Assembly (NCBI GenBank): GCA_964586235.1
Contig: CAZPIO010000021.1
Span: forward strand, 1-64,000
Length of the DNA: 64,000 bases
DNA from: JAUCQB01 sp964586235
Lineage (GTDB): Bacteria; Planctomycetota; Phycisphaerae; UBA1845; PWPN01
Direction of reading: 5' to 3'
Shown: positions 63,232-64,000 of the stretch, piece by piece
Layout: every line of letters starts with the position of its first letter
Numbering within the stretch: the first letter of the stretch is position 1
Made by a program: the position numbers and the translations under genes
Notes under the pieces: model-generated
What the model was told of the DNA's origin: nothing
The model's database searches: none
What the model saw: only the letters and a program-made list of their open reading frames with translations

Positions 63232-63681
63232 ATGAGAAAGGCGGCTGTTCTGTTCGGCTCGCTGGTGTTGGCCTGCAACGCTCCGCACGGCCCGGATCGC
63301 GAGTTCCGGGACGTCCAGGTGCTGGTCAACCGGATGGTGGAGAAGCATCCCGAGATCATCTGGCTGAGCATCCATGCCGTGCCGACCGGCCGGTCCCGCT
63401 GCCAGATCATCGCGTGTAACCAGACGAAAGACGTCGGCAAGGCCTCCTACATCGAGGACATCGAGGCGATTCAGACCCGGACCGCGGCCGTTTTTCGCGC
63501 CGGCGGGAGAGTCGAAGTGACCGCCCCGATCCTGGACCGCAGCGGCAAGGCCATTGCTGCCATCGGCGCCTCCTTCGAGAAAGATCCGGACACCAGCGAG
63601 GAGGCCCTGGTCAACCAGGCCAAATCGATCGCCCGGGAGATGTCCGAGGAGATCCAGGACGCCGGCCGGCCGATGTGGTGA
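63232..63681 (+). CDS. Small lipoprotein, possibly sensor-like (Cache/PAS-like fold)
   Basis: A 149-residue protein with a lipoprotein signal (MRKAAVLFGSLVLAC, Cys15). The mature part contains VQVLVNRMVEKHPEIIWLSI and VTAPILDRSGKAIAAIGASF, the strand pattern of small ligand-binding folds in which a P-I-x-D-x-x-G-x-x-I-A turn recurs (Cache-like). It ends in a charged helix. I do not recognise a named family. It is 91 bp downstream of the methyltransferase on the same strand. Confidence 0.6.
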   Translation: MRKAAVLFGSLVLACNAPHGPDREFRDVQVLVNRMVEKHPEIIWLSIHAVPTGRSRCQIIACNQTKDVGKASYIEDIEAIQTRTAAVFRAGGRVEVTAPILDRSGKAIAAIGASFEKDPDTSEEALVNQAKSIAREMSEEIQDAGRPMW

Positions 63682-63766
63682 GCTCCCGGGGTTCGCGGAT
63701 CGCCCATCACCGCATTATCCGTGACAAGCGGGTACAGCGGGTCTACCGTCCAACATCACGATCGGC

Positions 63767-63772
63767 TATAAT
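63767..63772 (+). promoter_or_regulatory. -10 element (TATAAT) placed for a leaderless transcript
   Basis: A perfect TATAAT ends 6 bp before the ATG at 63779, so the expected +1 falls on the A of the start codon. No ribosome-binding site fits between. The -35 region is not clear. Confidence 0.55.
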
Positions 63773-63778
63773 ACGGTG

Positions 63779-64000
63779 ATGAAGCCGACCGTGTACATCG
63801 AGACGACGATTCCGTCCTTCTACTGCGATGACCGTGAGGCATTGATGCGCGACATTCTGCGCACTCGGCAGTGGTGGGATGAGGAACAAGACCGGTACGA
63901 ATGCTTCACATCGTTTGTTGTCCTCGACGAGTTGTCGGCCAGCCCCACCCCCAAGCGTGAGCGTTGCCTAAACCTGGTCAACCCGTTGCCCCTGCTCGAT
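63779..64000 (+). CDS. PIN-domain protein, VapC-like toxin (5' part only)
   Basis: The first 74 codons of a PIN-domain protein run off the right edge. MKPTVYIETTIPSFY is the characteristic start of a PIN subgroup with the first acidic residue as Glu8. DILRTRQWWDEE and FVVLDELSASPTPKR, with a second acidic site at DE, follow. PIN proteins of this type are RNases of toxin-antitoxin systems. No antitoxin is seen upstream; it may lie downstream outside the window. The promoter geometry suggests leaderless translation. Confidence 0.8.
   Translation, partial: MKPTVYIETTIPSFYCDDREALMRDILRTRQWWDEEQDRYECFTSFVVLDELSASPTPKRERCLNLVNPLPLLD

Overview
This window looks like chromosomal DNA of a planctomycete, most likely an anaerobic Phycisphaerae-like lineage (inference from gene content). 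The DNA is GC-rich and packed with exported carbohydrate-active enzymes, S1-type sulfatases, a DUF4838 protein, a GH123/DUF4091 protein, a type IV prepilin-like protein with a C-terminal DGH motif, and proteins that end in duplicated dockerin-like D-x-D-G-D-V-D-Q modules. Corrinoid-activation genes and three radical SAM enzymes point to anaerobic metabolism. I saw no rRNA, tRNA, CRISPR array, phage module or replication origin.

Left part (1-14.4 kb): the start of a secreted FAD-dependent oxidoreductase-like lipoprotein, a GH13 alpha-amylase, a spermidine-synthase-like protein and a zinc-ribbon methyltransferase. Next comes a coherent membrane system: an ABC-2 permease on the minus strand, divergent from six tightly spaced plus-strand genes (three SPFH/band-7 proteins, an ABC ATPase, a second permease related to the first, and a membrane-anchored repeat-type protein).

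14.4-32 kb: sulfatase plus sodium:solute symporter, two damaged genes (a lipocalin-like CrtC/AttH remnant with a collapsed middle, and a clan-A glycosidase with one in-frame TAG beside its catalytic Glu), an atypical GrpE-Hsp70 pair with a prolyl oligopeptidase lipoprotein, a GH42-like glycosidase, a PflA-like radical SAM enzyme, a DUF4838 protein and a sulfatase-family hydrolase with Thr in place of the catalytic Cys.

32-48.6 kb: a Tat-exported SagB-like nitroreductase lipoprotein divergent from a radical SAM/SPASM protein with an added membrane helix and exported domain, an esterase, a REP-associated tyrosine transposase bracketed by a perfect 16-bp inverted repeat, DUF4091 and six-hairpin glycosidase-like proteins, a zinc-ribbon protein, a small His/Cys-rich membrane protein, a prepilin-like and a dockerin-like exported protein, an MBL/beta-CASP nuclease, a GxxExxY gene enclosed by a 31-bp inverted repeat, and an orphan UPF0175 antitoxin-like gene.

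48.6-64 kb: a corrinoid methyl-transfer module (UroD-type methyltransferase, RACo-like activator, B12-binding radical SAM), three very large exported glycosidase-like proteins including a GH36 alpha-galactosidase, a lipoprotein peroxiredoxin, a methyltransferase, a small lipoprotein and the start of a PIN-domain toxin with a probably leaderless promoter.

A dispersed intergenic repeat made of two small hairpins recurs at about 14.4, 51.6 and 57.1 kb, with a decayed copy at 42.3 kb. Its stems vary in sequence but stay perfectly complementary, and its edges supply the stop codons of neighbouring genes.
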